DNA of 64,000 nucleotides from Gammaproteobacteria bacterium HGW-Gammaproteobacteria-15 (GCA_002840125.1 PGZF01000002.1:186001-250000), one strand, 5' to 3'; counted from the stretch's first letter, positions 18,867-27,605 are shown. Notes: a model not told the origin generated them from the sequence alone. A program made the numbers and translations.

Positions 18867-19793
18867 ATGTCAAAAGTTGAACAGCCGATTTTGGTTTTTG
18901 GTGCCACAGGGCAGCAAGGTGGCTCGGTAACTAAAGCGTTACTCAGTAGTGGTTGGCGGGTTAGGGCGCTGGTTCGCAACCTTCACTCTGACAAGGCACT
19001 TGCACTGCAGAGTGCCGGGGTCGAGTTGGTGAAAGGGGACCTGAATGACCCGCAAACGATACGCGAAGCCATGAGTGGAGCCTATGGCGTATTCAGCGTG
19101 CAGCCAAGCTCAGGGCAGGGGGCTCTGTATGGCGTGAGGGATGAAGACGAGGTGCATTATGGTATTCAGATCGCAGATATAGCGGTAGAAAGTGGTGTGC
19201 AGCATCTGGTTTATAGCTCAACTGACGCCATCGGTGATACACCAACCGGAATGGGGCATTTTGATAGCAAGGCGCGTATTGAAAAACACGTACGTGCCTT
19301 GCCTATTAGCAGCACCATCATTCGCCCGGCAGCGTTTATGGAAATGTTACTGATGCCAGGTTTTGGGCTGGATGAAGGGCGCTTCAATTTTTTTATGCGG
19401 CCTGAACAGTCTATGCAACTGCTGGCGCTTGAAGATCTCGGGCATATAGTAGCCACTGTTTTTGCGCAGCCTGAGCGCTTTGGCGGAACAACGCTTGCCG
19501 TTGCAAGTGACAATGTCACCGGCCGGGATATTGAGGCGGTATTTAGTGACATGGCAGGGCGTCAGATCAGTTATTCAAGATTTCATGATGATGTACTGGC
19601 CAATAACGCATTTTTGGCCAAGCTCACTGAGCTATTGGATAGCGGGATTCTGGCCGGCACGGCAAACCTGGAACAGCTAAGGAAAATTAATCCGCAGCTA
19701 AGGACGTTTCAACGCTGGCTGGCAGAAAGTGGCCGCAGCGCCTTTATCGACGCGCTTGGCACGTCGGGTGAATGGGGTTACGGGCATAACTAA
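18867..19793 (+). CDS. NmrA/HSCARG-like NAD(P)-binding protein
   Basis: A 308-residue Rossmann-fold protein with VFGATGQQGGSVTKALL, the GxxGxxG nucleotide motif, at residues 9-25, and a typical NmrA core (VYSSTDAIGD, IIRPAAFME). NmrA-like proteins sense NADP(H) or reduce quinones as in the QOR2/YtfG branch. The start ATG is preceded by CGAGGA. It is divergent from the HxlR gene, an arrangement common for redox-responsive pairs. Either an atypical SDR oxidoreductase or a redox sensor; the active-site Tyr-Lys pair is not clear. Confidence 0.82.
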   Translation: MSKVEQPILVFGATGQQGGSVTKALLSSGWRVRALVRNLHSDKALALQSAGVELVKGDLNDPQTIREAMSGAYGVFSVQPSSGQGALYGVRDEDEVHYGIQIADIAVESGVQHLVYSSTDAIGDTPTGMGHFDSKARIEKHVRALPISSTIIRPAAFMEMLLMPGFGLDEGRFNFFMRPEQSMQLLALEDLGHIVATVFAQPERFGGTTLAVASDNVTGRDIEAVFSDMAGRQISYSRFHDDVLANNAFLAKLTELLDSGILAGTANLEQLRKINPQLRTFQRWLAESGRSAFIDALGTSGEWGYGHN

Positions 19794-19952
19794 TCAGGTT
19801 TTTGAACAAGGCCCGCCGGGCGCAGTGCTTTAGGTCTGGCAAAATCTCCATGGCTATTTCTTCAAGAATGACTGGCAAACCCTTTTTGTAACCCGTATAG
19901 TTTTATTTATGTGGTTACTTGCGCTGTTTCTAACCCAGTGTAAGTAACCGGC

Positions 19953-19980
19953 CATACTATTCTTTACATACCATTCTTTA
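19953..19980. repeat. Tandem 14-bp direct repeat upstream of the CGNR regulator
   Basis: CATACTATTCTTTA and CATACCATTCTTTA lie head to tail, differing at one base. They end 10 bp before the ATG of the CGNR gene. An inverted pair GGTTACTT (19913-19920) / AAGTAACC (19942-19949) lies just upstream. Likely operator elements for autoregulation. Confidence 0.6.
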
Positions 19981-19990
19981 AAGGTTGCCT

Positions 19991-20587
19991 ATGCTTATGT
20001 TTAAAATGCCTGATGACAAAAATCTGCCCCATGCCCCGATGTTGGGGGATCACCTTGCAATGGACTTGCTTAACACTCAAGCCCGTAGCGGCGATAAAGT
20101 GGTGGAGTACTGGAACAGTGATGCCGATGTGCTCCGCTGGCTGTGGCAGTGCGGGATTTCCCCTACTGTGGAGCAGAGTTCATTGGCTGTTGGCGAGTTG
20201 CTGTTACAGGCTAAGGCTTTAAGAACCCTTGCGCATCAGCTGATTACAGGGTTTAAACAAGAAAAACTTCAGGACATCAGCGAGTTAAATACTTATCTGC
20301 ATACCTACGTTAGCGCGCCGCATCTTAAACCTGACAGCGATGGTAAGCTGGTAATCACCCGTATCTCACGTGGGGATACTGCTGCCTCTATGCTTGGGCA
20401 GGTGGCAGAAGCCATTGCTCAGTTGTTGGTTGAAGGTGACGCAGCCCTGATTAAGCAATGCGAACACCCGGACTGTATTTTGTGGTTTTATGACCGGACA
20501 AAAGCGCACAAACGGCGGTGGTGCAGTATGGCAACATGTGGTAACCGGTTTAAAGCTGCGCAGTTCAGAAAAAGAAACAGCGAATAA
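19991..20587 (+). CDS. CGNR zinc-finger transcriptional regulator (ABATE domain)
   Basis: A 198-residue protein. The N-terminal ABATE domain begins with HLAMDLLNTQARSG, and the C-terminus has the CGNR zinc finger: CEHPDCILWFYDRTK then RRWCSMATCGNRFKA, giving the four cysteines. ATG at 19991 follows AAAGG by 7 nt; TTG at 19985 is a less likely start. CGNR proteins are presumed stress-responsive DNA-binding regulators with few studied cases. Its target is probably its own promoter or the convergent membrane monooxygenase gene next door. Confidence 0.88.
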   Translation: MLMFKMPDDKNLPHAPMLGDHLAMDLLNTQARSGDKVVEYWNSDADVLRWLWQCGISPTVEQSSLAVGELLLQAKALRTLAHQLITGFKQEKLQDISELNTYLHTYVSAPHLKPDSDGKLVITRISRGDTAASMLGQVAEAIAQLLVEGDAALIKQCEHPDCILWFYDRTKAHKRRWCSMATCGNRFKAAQFRKRNSE

Positions 20588-20601
20588 GTCGCAATAAGTC
20601 C

Positions 20602-21144
20602 TCAGCGTAATAGCCAGCGTGATAAGGTGCGTGTCGTTAAAGGCATCAGCCAATAAACCATAGTCATGGACACCAAGCCTGCAATCAGCACTTTGAGCAA
20701 CCAGGCCGGCAGGTTTAGCTGAATAAGCTCAAGAAAAGCTGATAGCGCCCAGGGGATAAAAATACTCAAGGGTAATACGATCCCCCAGGACAGCAGCCAT
20801 TGTTTCCAACGGGCAACAGTTACCCGGCTTTGTAATGGCTCAAACCAGAATTTCGAATCATCGTCGGCACGATAATAGTCCTGTCGTAACCATGGCAATG
20901 CTTCGCGCAACAAGGACTGGCGCACTTCAGACTGCAGCCAGGCCAAGACGTGATCTTTGCTGTCAAACCGCAGAATGATCACGTAGCGCAGTTGCTGTCC
21001 TACTGGTTTAACAATATCCGTGGCCAGATAGCCAGGGAATTTTCGATGAGCCTCAATAGCCTTAATCATCCATTGTTTATAAAGCGCGTGATGCTGCGAA
21101 TTTACTTCATGAACAATCACACTAACACCCGTTTCGTTATTCAT
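20602..21144 (-). CDS. Membrane-anchored antibiotic-biosynthesis-monooxygenase (ABM) domain protein
   Basis: A 180-residue protein. Residues 1-95 form a ferredoxin-like ABM domain (GVSVIVHEVNSQH, HRKFPGYLATDIVKP, YVIILRFDSKDHVLAWLQSE). The C-terminal part has two membrane helices (about 120-142 and 147-168). ABM domains oxidise quinol-like or haem-like substrates without cofactors in studied members. This ABM plus two-helix layout is a recognised but uncharacterised family. It is convergent with the CGNR gene and separated by only 14 bp. Confidence 0.82.
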   Translation of the reverse strand: MNNETGVSVIVHEVNSQHHALYKQWMIKAIEAHRKFPGYLATDIVKPVGQQLRYVIILRFDSKDHVLAWLQSEVRQSLLREALPWLRQDYYRADDDSKFWFEPLQSRVTVARWKQWLLSWGIVLPLSIFIPWALSAFLELIQLNLPAWLLKVLIAGLVSMTMVYWLMPLTTRTLSRWLLR

Positions 21145-21253
21145 GGTCGTTACCTGCGTTGGAGAGGGGGTGCTGCAATGTTTTCATGCGACTCATAAAA
21201 CAGTTCTCATGTATTTGCCTACGCAGCCCTGTGCGTAGGCGAGCGAATTGGAT

Positions 21254-22711
21254 TTAAAGTTGGCGTAAGCCAGGATTAAGAGCGATGTGTTTGTATTCAA
21301 CAAAATCATCCATTGCCGCCATACCGTTCAAACGTCCCTGGCCTGACTGCTTGAAACCACCTTCCTCAAACTCGTCGTATACCACTGCCCAATCATTGAT
21401 CCATACAGTACCGACCTCCAGCTCGCGGGCAACCCGGAACGAGCGATCGATATCGCGGGTCCATACGCTGGCAGCCAAGCCAAATTCGCTGTTGTTGGCC
21501 AACGCAATTGCCTCTGCTTCACTATCAAACACCTGTACAGTCAGCACCGGACCGAAGGTCTCTTGCTGAACAATGGGCATTTCGGGATCCGTTACCCGCA
21601 GCATGGTTGGGCGATAGAACGCTCCGCTGGCCAGAGGCCCGTCGGTGACCGGACCACCACGTACTATGACTTCGGCGCCGCCAGCAATAGCCTCTTCCAC
21701 TGCCTGGTTAACCCGCTTAACATTAGGCTTATCAATCAAAGGCCCCATTTCGCTGCCAGGATCTGCAGCGGGCCCGACGCGCACAGCATGCAGCCGCGCG
21801 GCCAAACGGTCGATTAACGCCGGAGCAATATCGCGCTGTACCAGCACCCGCGAACCCGTCATACAGAACTGGCCAGCAAATACGGTCAGGGCTTTTTCAA
21901 GTATTGGCACTGCTGCATCAAGGTCGGCATCGTTAAACACCAGCATGGGTGTTTTTCCGCCCAGTTCCAGGCTAAAGCGCTTCAGTGACCGCGCGCCAAC
22001 GGCGGAGATTGCACGGCCTGTTGGAGTACTGCCGGTAAAACTGATCACCGGAACCTGAGGAGACTCTACCAGATGTTTAGAGCCAGCCGCGCCCAGCTCG
22101 CTAAACAAATTGATAACACCACGGGGCAAGGATACTGACTCGCTGATGATTCGGGCTACCAACGCATTAGTTTGAGCTGTTTGCCCGGGCATTTTGATAA
22201 CAGCGGTACAACCGGCAGCCAGGGCGGGGGCTAAAGAGCGAATCATTAATATCACTGGCGAGTTCCAGGGCACGATTATGCCAGCTACACCCACTGCTTG
22301 ACGGATCACCATGGAGATTTTGCCGGGCTTAGGCTCTGCTGCACGGCCGTACTCAGCGCGAGCCAGAGCGGCGTAGTAGCGTAATTTGGAGGGCACCATC
22401 GCGACCTCGAACGTGGCTTCGGGTTTTATCTTGCCGTTTTCCAACGTTAGCATGGCGATCAGTTCGTCCGCATTGCGCTCAAAGGCGTCGGCCAACTCCA
22501 GCAGCACCTGAGCGCGCAAGTTGCGATCATCTTTCCAGGGCGTTTCGGCGAATGAACGCTTAGCCGCTTTAATTCCCAGCTGCGCTTCTTGCAAACCACC
22601 TTCCGCGTACTGGCCAATTTGCTGATAGGTTGCCGGGTCGATGGAATCTTTATAAATACCGGAATCCAGCCATTGGCCGTCGATCCAGTTTAAAACAGGT
22701 GTATTATTCAT
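21254..22711 (-). CDS. NAD(P)-dependent aldehyde dehydrogenase
   Basis: A 485-residue protein of the ALDH superfamily. Landmarks are VPWNSPVILMIRSLAPALAAG, SFTGSTPTGRAI, the general-base Glu in LELGGKTP, the catalytic Cys in FAGQFCMTGSRV, and EEGGFKQSGQGR near the end. ATG at 22711 has AGGAGA 7 nt before it; a longer frame to 22825 lacks a ribosome site. It lies downstream of the isochorismatase gene on the same strand and probably shares the sigma-54 promoter at 23613-23627. Its own upstream sequence repeats the leader of the gene at 26760 (see repeats). An aromatic or short-chain aldehyde is the likely substrate. Confidence 0.9.
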   Translation of the reverse strand: MNNTPVLNWIDGQWLDSGIYKDSIDPATYQQIGQYAEGGLQEAQLGIKAAKRSFAETPWKDDRNLRAQVLLELADAFERNADELIAMLTLENGKIKPEATFEVAMVPSKLRYYAALARAEYGRAAEPKPGKISMVIRQAVGVAGIIVPWNSPVILMIRSLAPALAAGCTAVIKMPGQTAQTNALVARIISESVSLPRGVINLFSELGAAGSKHLVESPQVPVISFTGSTPTGRAISAVGARSLKRFSLELGGKTPMLVFNDADLDAAVPILEKALTVFAGQFCMTGSRVLVQRDIAPALIDRLAARLHAVRVGPAADPGSEMGPLIDKPNVKRVNQAVEEAIAGGAEVIVRGGPVTDGPLASGAFYRPTMLRVTDPEMPIVQQETFGPVLTVQVFDSEAEAIALANNSEFGLAASVWTRDIDRSFRVARELEVGTVWINDWAVVYDEFEEGGFKQSGQGRLNGMAAMDDFVEYKHIALNPGLRQL

Positions 22712-22722
22712 GAGCTTTCTCC

Positions 22723-22803
22723 TTTTTTGAACAACGGTTTGCTGGCTGTGATAACCAGTTATATACCGATGAGAGCTGTTGTTTACTAAGCGACTAAGGA
22801 TAC
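22723..22803. repeat. Leader segment upstream of the ALDH gene, repeated at 27355-27430
   Basis: The segment from TTTTTTGAACAACGGTTTG to AAGCGACTAAGGATAC matches the leader of the NTF2-like gene (27355-27430), which runs on without a break into the sigma-54 promoter module there. Here the match stops at GGATAC and the isochorismatase gene follows. The same AAGCGACTGGATAC motif starts the promoter module at 23583. Confidence 0.7.
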
Positions 22804-22848
22804 TTAAGCAAAAGCACGCCCCCACTGTGCGAGAGCGTGCACCCAGTG

Positions 22849-23469
22849 TTACTTTTGCTGCGAATTGAAGCTCTGCATCAAGTTAGAGTAATGCGGAAGG
22901 TGACTGGCCAGGATCCCTCCAAAGCCTTCGATATCGTTGCGCCAATCGCGATGTAATTCGCCAGCCACGGCAAACCAGTTGACAAGATGAACTCCGGCAG
23001 CCTGCATCCTGCTCCATGCGCCATCCCGCGTCACTGGATTGAAGGTACCTGAAGCGTCAGTCACGACGAATACATCAAAACCTTCTTCAATCGCAGATAG
23101 CGCCGGGAATGCCACACACACTTCAGTGACAACGCCAGCGATGAGCAGCTGCTTTTTACCCGTCGCTTTTACCGCCTTCACGAAGTCTTCGTTGTCCCAG
23201 GCGTTTATCTGACCCGGACGTGCAATGTAAGGCGCATCCGGAAACGCCGCTTTGATCTCCGGAACCATGGGACCATTCGGGCCGTCTTCAAAGCTGGTCG
23301 TCAATATGGTTGGGATATTGAAGAACTTGGCAGTGTCTACCAAAGCCAGAACGTTATTTTTAAACTCATCAGGGGAAAAATCCCGCACCAGGGAAAGCAA
23401 CCCGGCTTGATGATCTACCATCAGCAGAGCCACATTATTTTTATCCAAACGCTTGTATTCGATACCCAT
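22849..23469 (-). CDS. Isochorismatase-fold hydrolase, YcaC-like (copy 1)
   Basis: A 206-residue cysteine hydrolase. The catalytic Asp is in LLMVDHQAG and the nucleophile Cys in GVVTEVCVAFPAL; the cis-peptide VVTE segment is conserved. It matches YcaC-like proteins of unknown substrate. AAGGAGAAG precedes ATG at 23469. It is the first gene after the sigma-54 promoter at 23613-23627, with ALDH next. A second copy lies at 53830-54474. It probably hydrolyses an amide or ester produced from an aromatic compound; that is inference from context. Confidence 0.88.
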   Translation of the reverse strand: MGIEYKRLDKNNVALLMVDHQAGLLSLVRDFSPDEFKNNVLALVDTAKFFNIPTILTTSFEDGPNGPMVPEIKAAFPDAPYIARPGQINAWDNEDFVKAVKATGKKQLLIAGVVTEVCVAFPALSAIEEGFDVFVVTDASGTFNPVTRDGAWSRMQAAGVHLVNWFAVAGELHRDWRNDIEGFGGILASHLPHYSNLMQSFNSQQK

Positions 23470-23612
23470 TTTTCTTCTCCTTTACAATTAAAGGTCGGTT
23501 TGCGACCCGAAGTATTGTCTGTACCCATGAACTTAACTAACACCCCACCAGAACAAACGTTCCGCTCCACATGTCCATGACAAAGCGACTGGATACCTAC
23601 AAGGCTACCTAC

Positions 23613-23627
23613 GCAAGCGTCATGCCA
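23613..23627 (-). promoter_or_regulatory. Sigma-54 (-24/-12) promoter of the isochorismatase operon
   Basis: On the minus strand the sequence is TGGCATG-ACGC-TTGC, a match to the TGGCAYR-N4-TTGC consensus. The start point would lie near 23600, giving a leader of about 130 nt. The nearby regulator gene is of the sigma-54-activating type. Confidence 0.85.
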
Positions 23628-23725
23628 ATGCAGAATAAATTATAAAAATCTTTATTTATCAGATGGATAGTGTTTCTGTTGGTGCTGGCTGGCCAATGCT
23701 GTGGGTTTCGCGGAGCAAGACTGGA

Positions 23726-23770
23726 TTGATCATTTGGTAAAGCGGGGCAGTGCATTGAGGATTTAATCAA
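23726..23770. promoter_or_regulatory. Paired upstream activating sites for the XylR/DmpR-type regulator, module A
   Basis: Two 16-bp sites at 23726-23741 and 23755-23770 match the XylR/DmpR consensus TTGATCAATTGATCAA at 13 and 12 positions. They are 29 bp apart start to start and about 100-145 bp upstream of the -24 element, as known for XylR-type promoters. A TATCAG-like IHF site lies between sites and promoter. Confidence 0.7.
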
Positions 23771-23838
23771 TACCACATAGCTGCTATGACAGGCTGGCCA
23801 CAATTCGCAGGGAGCGCCCGAGAGGGGGGATATTGGCG

Positions 23839-25551
23839 TCAGGCAGTGCCAGAGTCGTTGAGGATACCGCTTTTCTTCAGACGGTAAGCCAGTGCAGGCC
23901 GGGTCAGGCCGAGCATGCGAGCGGCTTGCGAAACATTTTGCTGAGCAAGTTCCATCGCGTGTCGCATCAGCTGTTCTTCCACAGCGTCCAGACTCACGTT
24001 CTTTTCAAATATCTGCGTGAGCCAATCGGTGCTGGTTTCCGTGTCCGTGGCCTGTACCAGCGCACCGTCGGCGTTGAGACGATCACCGCGCATATTGCCT
24101 GTTTTTGGGAATACCGCGAACAGTGCGTCTTGGCCTATGGTTTCGTTGCTGTCGGTCAGGATAACGCCACGCTCGATCACATTCTCCAGTTCACGGATAT
24201 TGCCGGGCCAGGCATAATGTAGACACAGTTCCAGAGCCTTGTCTGACAAACCTAAGGTACGTTTATGGTATTGCAGATGGAATTTTTGCAGAAAGTGCTC
24301 AGCCAGCAGCGGCAAATCCTCAAGCCGCTCACGCAGGGGCGGGATATGCACCGGGAACACATTCAAACGGTAGTAAAGATCCGAGCGGAACTTGCCGGCT
24401 TCAACCGCGTCGGCGAGGCTCTCATTGGTGGCAGCGATTACCCGCACATCGACCTTGCGGGTCCGTGAATCTCCCACTCTTTCGAGTTCGCTTTCTTGCA
24501 ATACCCGTAGCAGAGTCGCCTGCGCTCTGGGCGTCAGTTCTACCACCTCATCCAGAAAAATGGTACCACCATTGGCGCGTTCGAAGCGCCCCAGCCGAGT
24601 CTGATTTGCGCCGGTATAAGCGCCTTTCTCGACGCCAAATAATTCTGCCTCAATCAACTCCGGCGGGATGGCGGCACAGTTCAAGGCAACGAAGGCTTTG
24701 TCGGCACGCTCGCTGCGAAGATGCACACTGCGTGCAATAACTTCCTTACCCACGCCGGATTCTCCAAGCAGCAGCACCGACACCTTGCCCCGTGCTGCCT
24801 TGTCGATTGTCTTGCACACCTTCTTGTACGCAGGGGACTGCCCTATACCGTAATACTGACCTTCCTGCTTCTCCAGGCACTTGCGCAGTGAGCTGACCTG
24901 CGACTGCAATTCATACAACTCCTCAATGATGGGATCGGCTTGAAAGTACCGCTTGAATTCTGCGGCGTTCTCCCATTCCTCAGCTGGCTTGCCAATAATA
25001 ATACAGCGCTCATCGCCGCAGCCACGACAGCTCATTTCCTGGATGATGATTTCACGTCGCATGAAGGATGAGGTGTACGCACAGGCGTAGCCCAACAGTG
25101 ACCAGCAAACCGGCTCCTCCATCAGGCCTAGTTCGGTTTGGCAGGCCTCGACTTCAAAGGAGTCAATCCATTCAAGCTCGCAGTAGAAGTGGCCAGTCTC
25201 CAGATCTACCTCTAACTGCATGGGCTTTACCTTGACCATACCTTTCAGGGAGTGCAGTAGGGGGCCAACCAGGAACATTTCCGAATCCGGGCTATTGGGC
25301 CTGAGCTTGCGTGCCATTTCGGCGTCTTTAAGGCCGGATTGGTAGCCAAGCCGCAGGAAGAACCCCTTGGCACGCTCGATACCGAGGCTATTGACGAGTT
25401 CCCGCCGGAAGTTGGCCATCGCCGACACCTGCAGTAGCAGCATGCGCTGCTCACCGAACCAGATCTTGCCTTCTGTGCTTTGAAAGTGAACCTGTTCGCT
25501 CAGGTCCTGGTAGTCGGAGTACTTAAGCTCAGGCGTGTAGTTGGTGGTCAT
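23839..25551 (-). CDS. XylR/DmpR-type sigma-54-dependent transcriptional activator
   Basis: A 570-residue protein. The N-terminal XylR_N domain begins at EGKIWFGEQRMLLL and leads into a V4R domain. Its CW, QE, SC and RC residues have the same spacing (23, 3 and 8) as the Cys-Glu-Cys-Cys zinc site described for the phenol sensor MopR. The AAA+ domain (about 235-465) has Walker A GESGVGKE and GAYTGA in place of GAFTGA for sigma-54 contact. A Fis-type HTH closes the protein (NVSQAARMLGLTRPALAYRLKK). Proteins of this group sense aromatic effectors directly. The two flanking promoter modules carry its expected sites, so it likely controls genes on both sides. Confidence 0.93.
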   Translation of the reverse strand: MTTNYTPELKYSDYQDLSEQVHFQSTEGKIWFGEQRMLLLQVSAMANFRRELVNSLGIERAKGFFLRLGYQSGLKDAEMARKLRPNSPDSEMFLVGPLLHSLKGMVKVKPMQLEVDLETGHFYCELEWIDSFEVEACQTELGLMEEPVCWSLLGYACAYTSSFMRREIIIQEMSCRGCGDERCIIIGKPAEEWENAAEFKRYFQADPIIEELYELQSQVSSLRKCLEKQEGQYYGIGQSPAYKKVCKTIDKAARGKVSVLLLGESGVGKEVIARSVHLRSERADKAFVALNCAAIPPELIEAELFGVEKGAYTGANQTRLGRFERANGGTIFLDEVVELTPRAQATLLRVLQESELERVGDSRTRKVDVRVIAATNESLADAVEAGKFRSDLYYRLNVFPVHIPPLRERLEDLPLLAEHFLQKFHLQYHKRTLGLSDKALELCLHYAWPGNIRELENVIERGVILTDSNETIGQDALFAVFPKTGNMRGDRLNADGALVQATDTETSTDWLTQIFEKNVSLDAVEEQLMRHAMELAQQNVSQAARMLGLTRPALAYRLKKSGILNDSGTA

Positions 25552-25763
25552 GAAGGAAGCCCCGATTGTGTTCTGGTCTGCCGTCAGACGCTAATACAGG
25601 TATTAAGCCAATGGCAACTGCGAGCGGAGTCGCTCAAGAAACTTTTAAGCAGTATAGAGCAAGAACCCCCCCTTCCATAAGCTGAATAAAGCAAAACATC
25701 ATTTCGTTTTTTCGAACGACTCATGATCCTCACAACAACACACAGGCCGGTGCCGCCGAGGTG

Positions 25764-26585
25764 TCACCGGCGGATAAACGCGAGCACGTCCGCATTGAAT
25801 TGATCGGCATCAATCTGGGCAAGCCCGTGCGAACCGCCGGGGTAAATTTTCAAGGTGGCGTCCTTGACGATGCTTGCAGCCAACTTTGCAGACGCAGCGA
25901 GCGGGACGATCTGGTCATCATCACCGTGGATGAACAGCACCGGCTTGTTAATGGCTTTCAGATCGGACGTATAATCGACTTCGGAGAACTCGTGAATACA
26001 GTCATAGTGCGACTTGATGCTACCTTGCATGCCTTGCAGCCAGAATGCCTGCTGCAGCCCCTCATTGACTGTGACCCCTGGCCGGTTGAACCCGTAAAAC
26101 GGCACAGTCAGATCGCGGAAAAACTGCGAGCGGTTCGAGGCGGTGCCCGCTCGAATGCCGTCAAACGCTGCCATCGGAGTGCCCTTGGGGTTGCTGTCAG
26201 TTTTCAGCATCAAAGGCGGTATAGCACCAACCAGGACCGCTTTGGCCACCCGCGCAGAACCATGGCGTCCGATATAGTGCGCAACCTCGCCGCCGCCGGT
26301 GGAGTGGCCAATCATGATGATATTGCGAAGATCAAGATGCTCGAAGAGCTCGGCAAGATCGTCTGCATAACGATCCATATTGTTACCAAACCAGGTCTGC
26401 TCCGATCGGCCATGGCCCCGGCGATCATGGGCAATAACCCGATAGCCTTGCTGACCGAAGAACAGCATCTGGCTATCCCAGGCATCAGATGAAAGCGGCC
26501 AACCGTGGGAAAAGAAAATTGGCTGGCCGGTTCCCCAGTCTTTGTAGAAGAGTGCGATGTTATCGCTGGTAGTGAACATAGTCAT
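25764..26585 (-). CDS. Alpha/beta hydrolase of the non-haem chloroperoxidase type
   Basis: A 273-residue alpha/beta hydrolase. The oxyanion-side motif is [12 protein letters not shown], the nucleophile Ser is in GHSTGGG, the acid Asp in [11 protein letters not shown] and the His in [12 protein letters not shown]. This matches the arylesterase/perhydrolase group often named chloroperoxidase. ATG at 26585 has GGAG 8 nt upstream. It follows the NTF2-like gene on the minus strand, with a small hairpin between, and probably belongs to the transcript from promoter B. Confidence 0.9.
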   Translation of the reverse strand: MTMFTTSDNIALFYKDWGTGQPIFFSHGWPLSSDAWDSQMLFFGQQGYRVIAHDRRGHGRSEQTWFGNNMDRYADDLAELFEHLDLRNIIMIGHSTGGGEVAHYIGRHGSARVAKAVLVGAIPPLMLKTDSNPKGTPMAAFDGIRAGTASNRSQFFRDLTVPFYGFNRPGVTVNEGLQQAFWLQGMQGSIKSHYDCIHEFSEVDYTSDLKAINKPVLFIHGDDDQIVPLAASAKLAASIVKDATLKIYPGGSHGLAQIDADQFNADVLAFIRR

Positions 26586-26730
26586 GAGTCTTGCTCCGAT
26601 TGATGAGTATCGAGGAAACGATAACGCGGCAGCAACCGCTCCTGGTTACCGATAACCTCAGTAATGTGCTCTCCCTCCCGGGTGCCATCTGCCGGCAAGG
26701 GAAGAGTGATTTCTTTGTCGGGCATGCCGG

Positions 26731-26747
26731 CGAGGGCTCAGCCCTCG
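26731..26747 (-). repeat. Hairpin between the NTF2-like and hydrolase genes
   Basis: CGAGGGC-TCA-GCCCTCG is a perfect 7-bp stem with a 3-nt loop and no T-run. It may stabilise the upstream part of the transcript or cause partial termination. Confidence 0.55.
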
Positions 26748-26759
26748 CGATTGAGGCTG

Positions 26760-27341
26760 TTACTTTGCCCCGACCTTAAAGGGGGCTGCGTTCGCTGGTG
26801 TCTTCATAGTCCACGAGCCAGACTGCCGGAACGAGCTGGCAGACGCATAGGTATCCTCCATAAACTGGAAATAGATCATCTTGCCGTCACGCACCTTGGC
26901 GTGGATGGAAAACGGTGAGGTGAACACCTGGTCGACCGTTAAAGACCGGTAGGTGAAGGTACCAAAAATTGCAACGTCCTCGCCGGAGGCGATTTCAGTA
27001 GTGACGGTGAAGTCCTCGGTCTTCCAGTAATCCGCGAGCTGCAGGAATAAGCTGCTGAACGCTTTTGGGCCCTTGTTTGTGCCGGTCCAGGGTAGGATTT
27101 TCTGAAGTTCCGGATTGTCGAAGTTGAGAGAAACGTAGGTTGCGTCTGGCGCAGCCAATCTCTGTGCAGCAGCTTCAACTTTATCTGGCGCAGTATTGGC
27201 CAGGAATTCCATGACAACCGAGAGTGAAGCAGCAGACTGCGCTTCACTGGTCGACTGTGCTACCGCAGGGGCGACAATCAAAATGGACGCGCCGAGCGTT
27301 AATGCTGCAACAAGAGACTTTATTTGAGGAAAAGTATTCAT
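26760..27341 (-). CDS. Exported NTF2-like (SnoaL-type) protein
   Basis: A 193-residue protein. ATG at 27341 is chosen because AGGA lies 8 nt upstream; an ATG at 27365 adds 8 residues. It has a signal peptide (about 1-29, ending APAVAQS) and then a cone-shaped NTF2/SnoaL domain (SVVMEFLANTAPDKVEAA, APDATYVSLNFDNPEL, ASGEDVAIFGTFTYRS). Such proteins isomerise or hydrolyse small ring compounds, or have no known activity. An exported version is unusual. It is the first gene behind promoter module B and lies upstream of the alpha/beta hydrolase. Confidence 0.82.
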   Translation of the reverse strand: MNTFPQIKSLVAALTLGASILIVAPAVAQSTSEAQSAASLSVVMEFLANTAPDKVEAAAQRLAAPDATYVSLNFDNPELQKILPWTGTNKGPKAFSSLFLQLADYWKTEDFTVTTEIASGEDVAIFGTFTYRSLTVDQVFTSPFSIHAKVRDGKMIYFQFMEDTYASASSFRQSGSWTMKTPANAAPFKVGAK

Positions 27342-27354
27342 GATCGTTATCCTG

Positions 27355-27430
27355 TTTTTGAACAATGGTTTGTGGGCTGCGATATCCAGATCAGTGCGCT
27401 AGTGTCGTTGTTTACACAGCGACTGGATAC
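27355..27430. repeat. Leader segment of the NTF2-like gene, repeated at 22723-22803
   Basis: From TTTTTGAACAATGGTTTG to AGCGACTGGATAC this matches the ALDH leader. Here it is continuous with the sigma-54 promoter module, which is probably the ancestral order. Confidence 0.7.
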
Positions 27431-27446
27431 CTACAAGGACAACTAC

Positions 27447-27461
27447 GCAAACGTCATGCCA
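27447..27461 (-). promoter_or_regulatory. Sigma-54 (-24/-12) promoter of the NTF2-like/hydrolase operon
   Basis: On the minus strand the sequence is TGGCATG-ACGT-TTGC, a consensus match differing from promoter A at one spacer base. The predicted leader is about 95 nt. Confidence 0.85.
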
Positions 27462-27559
27462 ATGGAAAAAAATTTATAAAAATCGTTATTTATCATATTG
27501 ATAGGATGTTTGTTGGTGCTGACTGGCCAATACCATGGGTTTAGCAGAGGACGACTGGA

Positions 27560-27605
27560 TTGATCATATGGTTAAGTCATTTCGGTGCGTTGCGGATTTG
27601 ATCAA
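27560..27605. promoter_or_regulatory. Paired upstream activating sites, module B
   Basis: Sites at 27560-27575 and 27590-27605 each match TTGATCAATTGATCAA at 12 of 16 positions and are 30 bp apart, parallel to module A. Confidence 0.68.

Larger units (their letters stand above)
23584..23776. repeat. Duplicated sigma-54 promoter module, copy A
   Basis: This ~193-bp segment is about three quarters identical by eye to 27418-27611 with almost no gaps. It carries, from right to left on the minus strand, two upstream activating sites, an A/T-rich spacer and a -24/-12 promoter. It lies upstream of the isochorismatase-ALDH genes. Confidence 0.85.

Noticed and set aside
22712..22825. N-terminal extension of the ALDH to 22825
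   Set aside because: It covers the repeated leader and lacks a ribosome site, whereas ATG 22711 has AGGAGA.
25761..26492. 243-codon open frame on the plus strand
   Set aside because: It is antisense to the well-supported chloroperoxidase-type hydrolase, lacks a ribosome site and shows no family motif.
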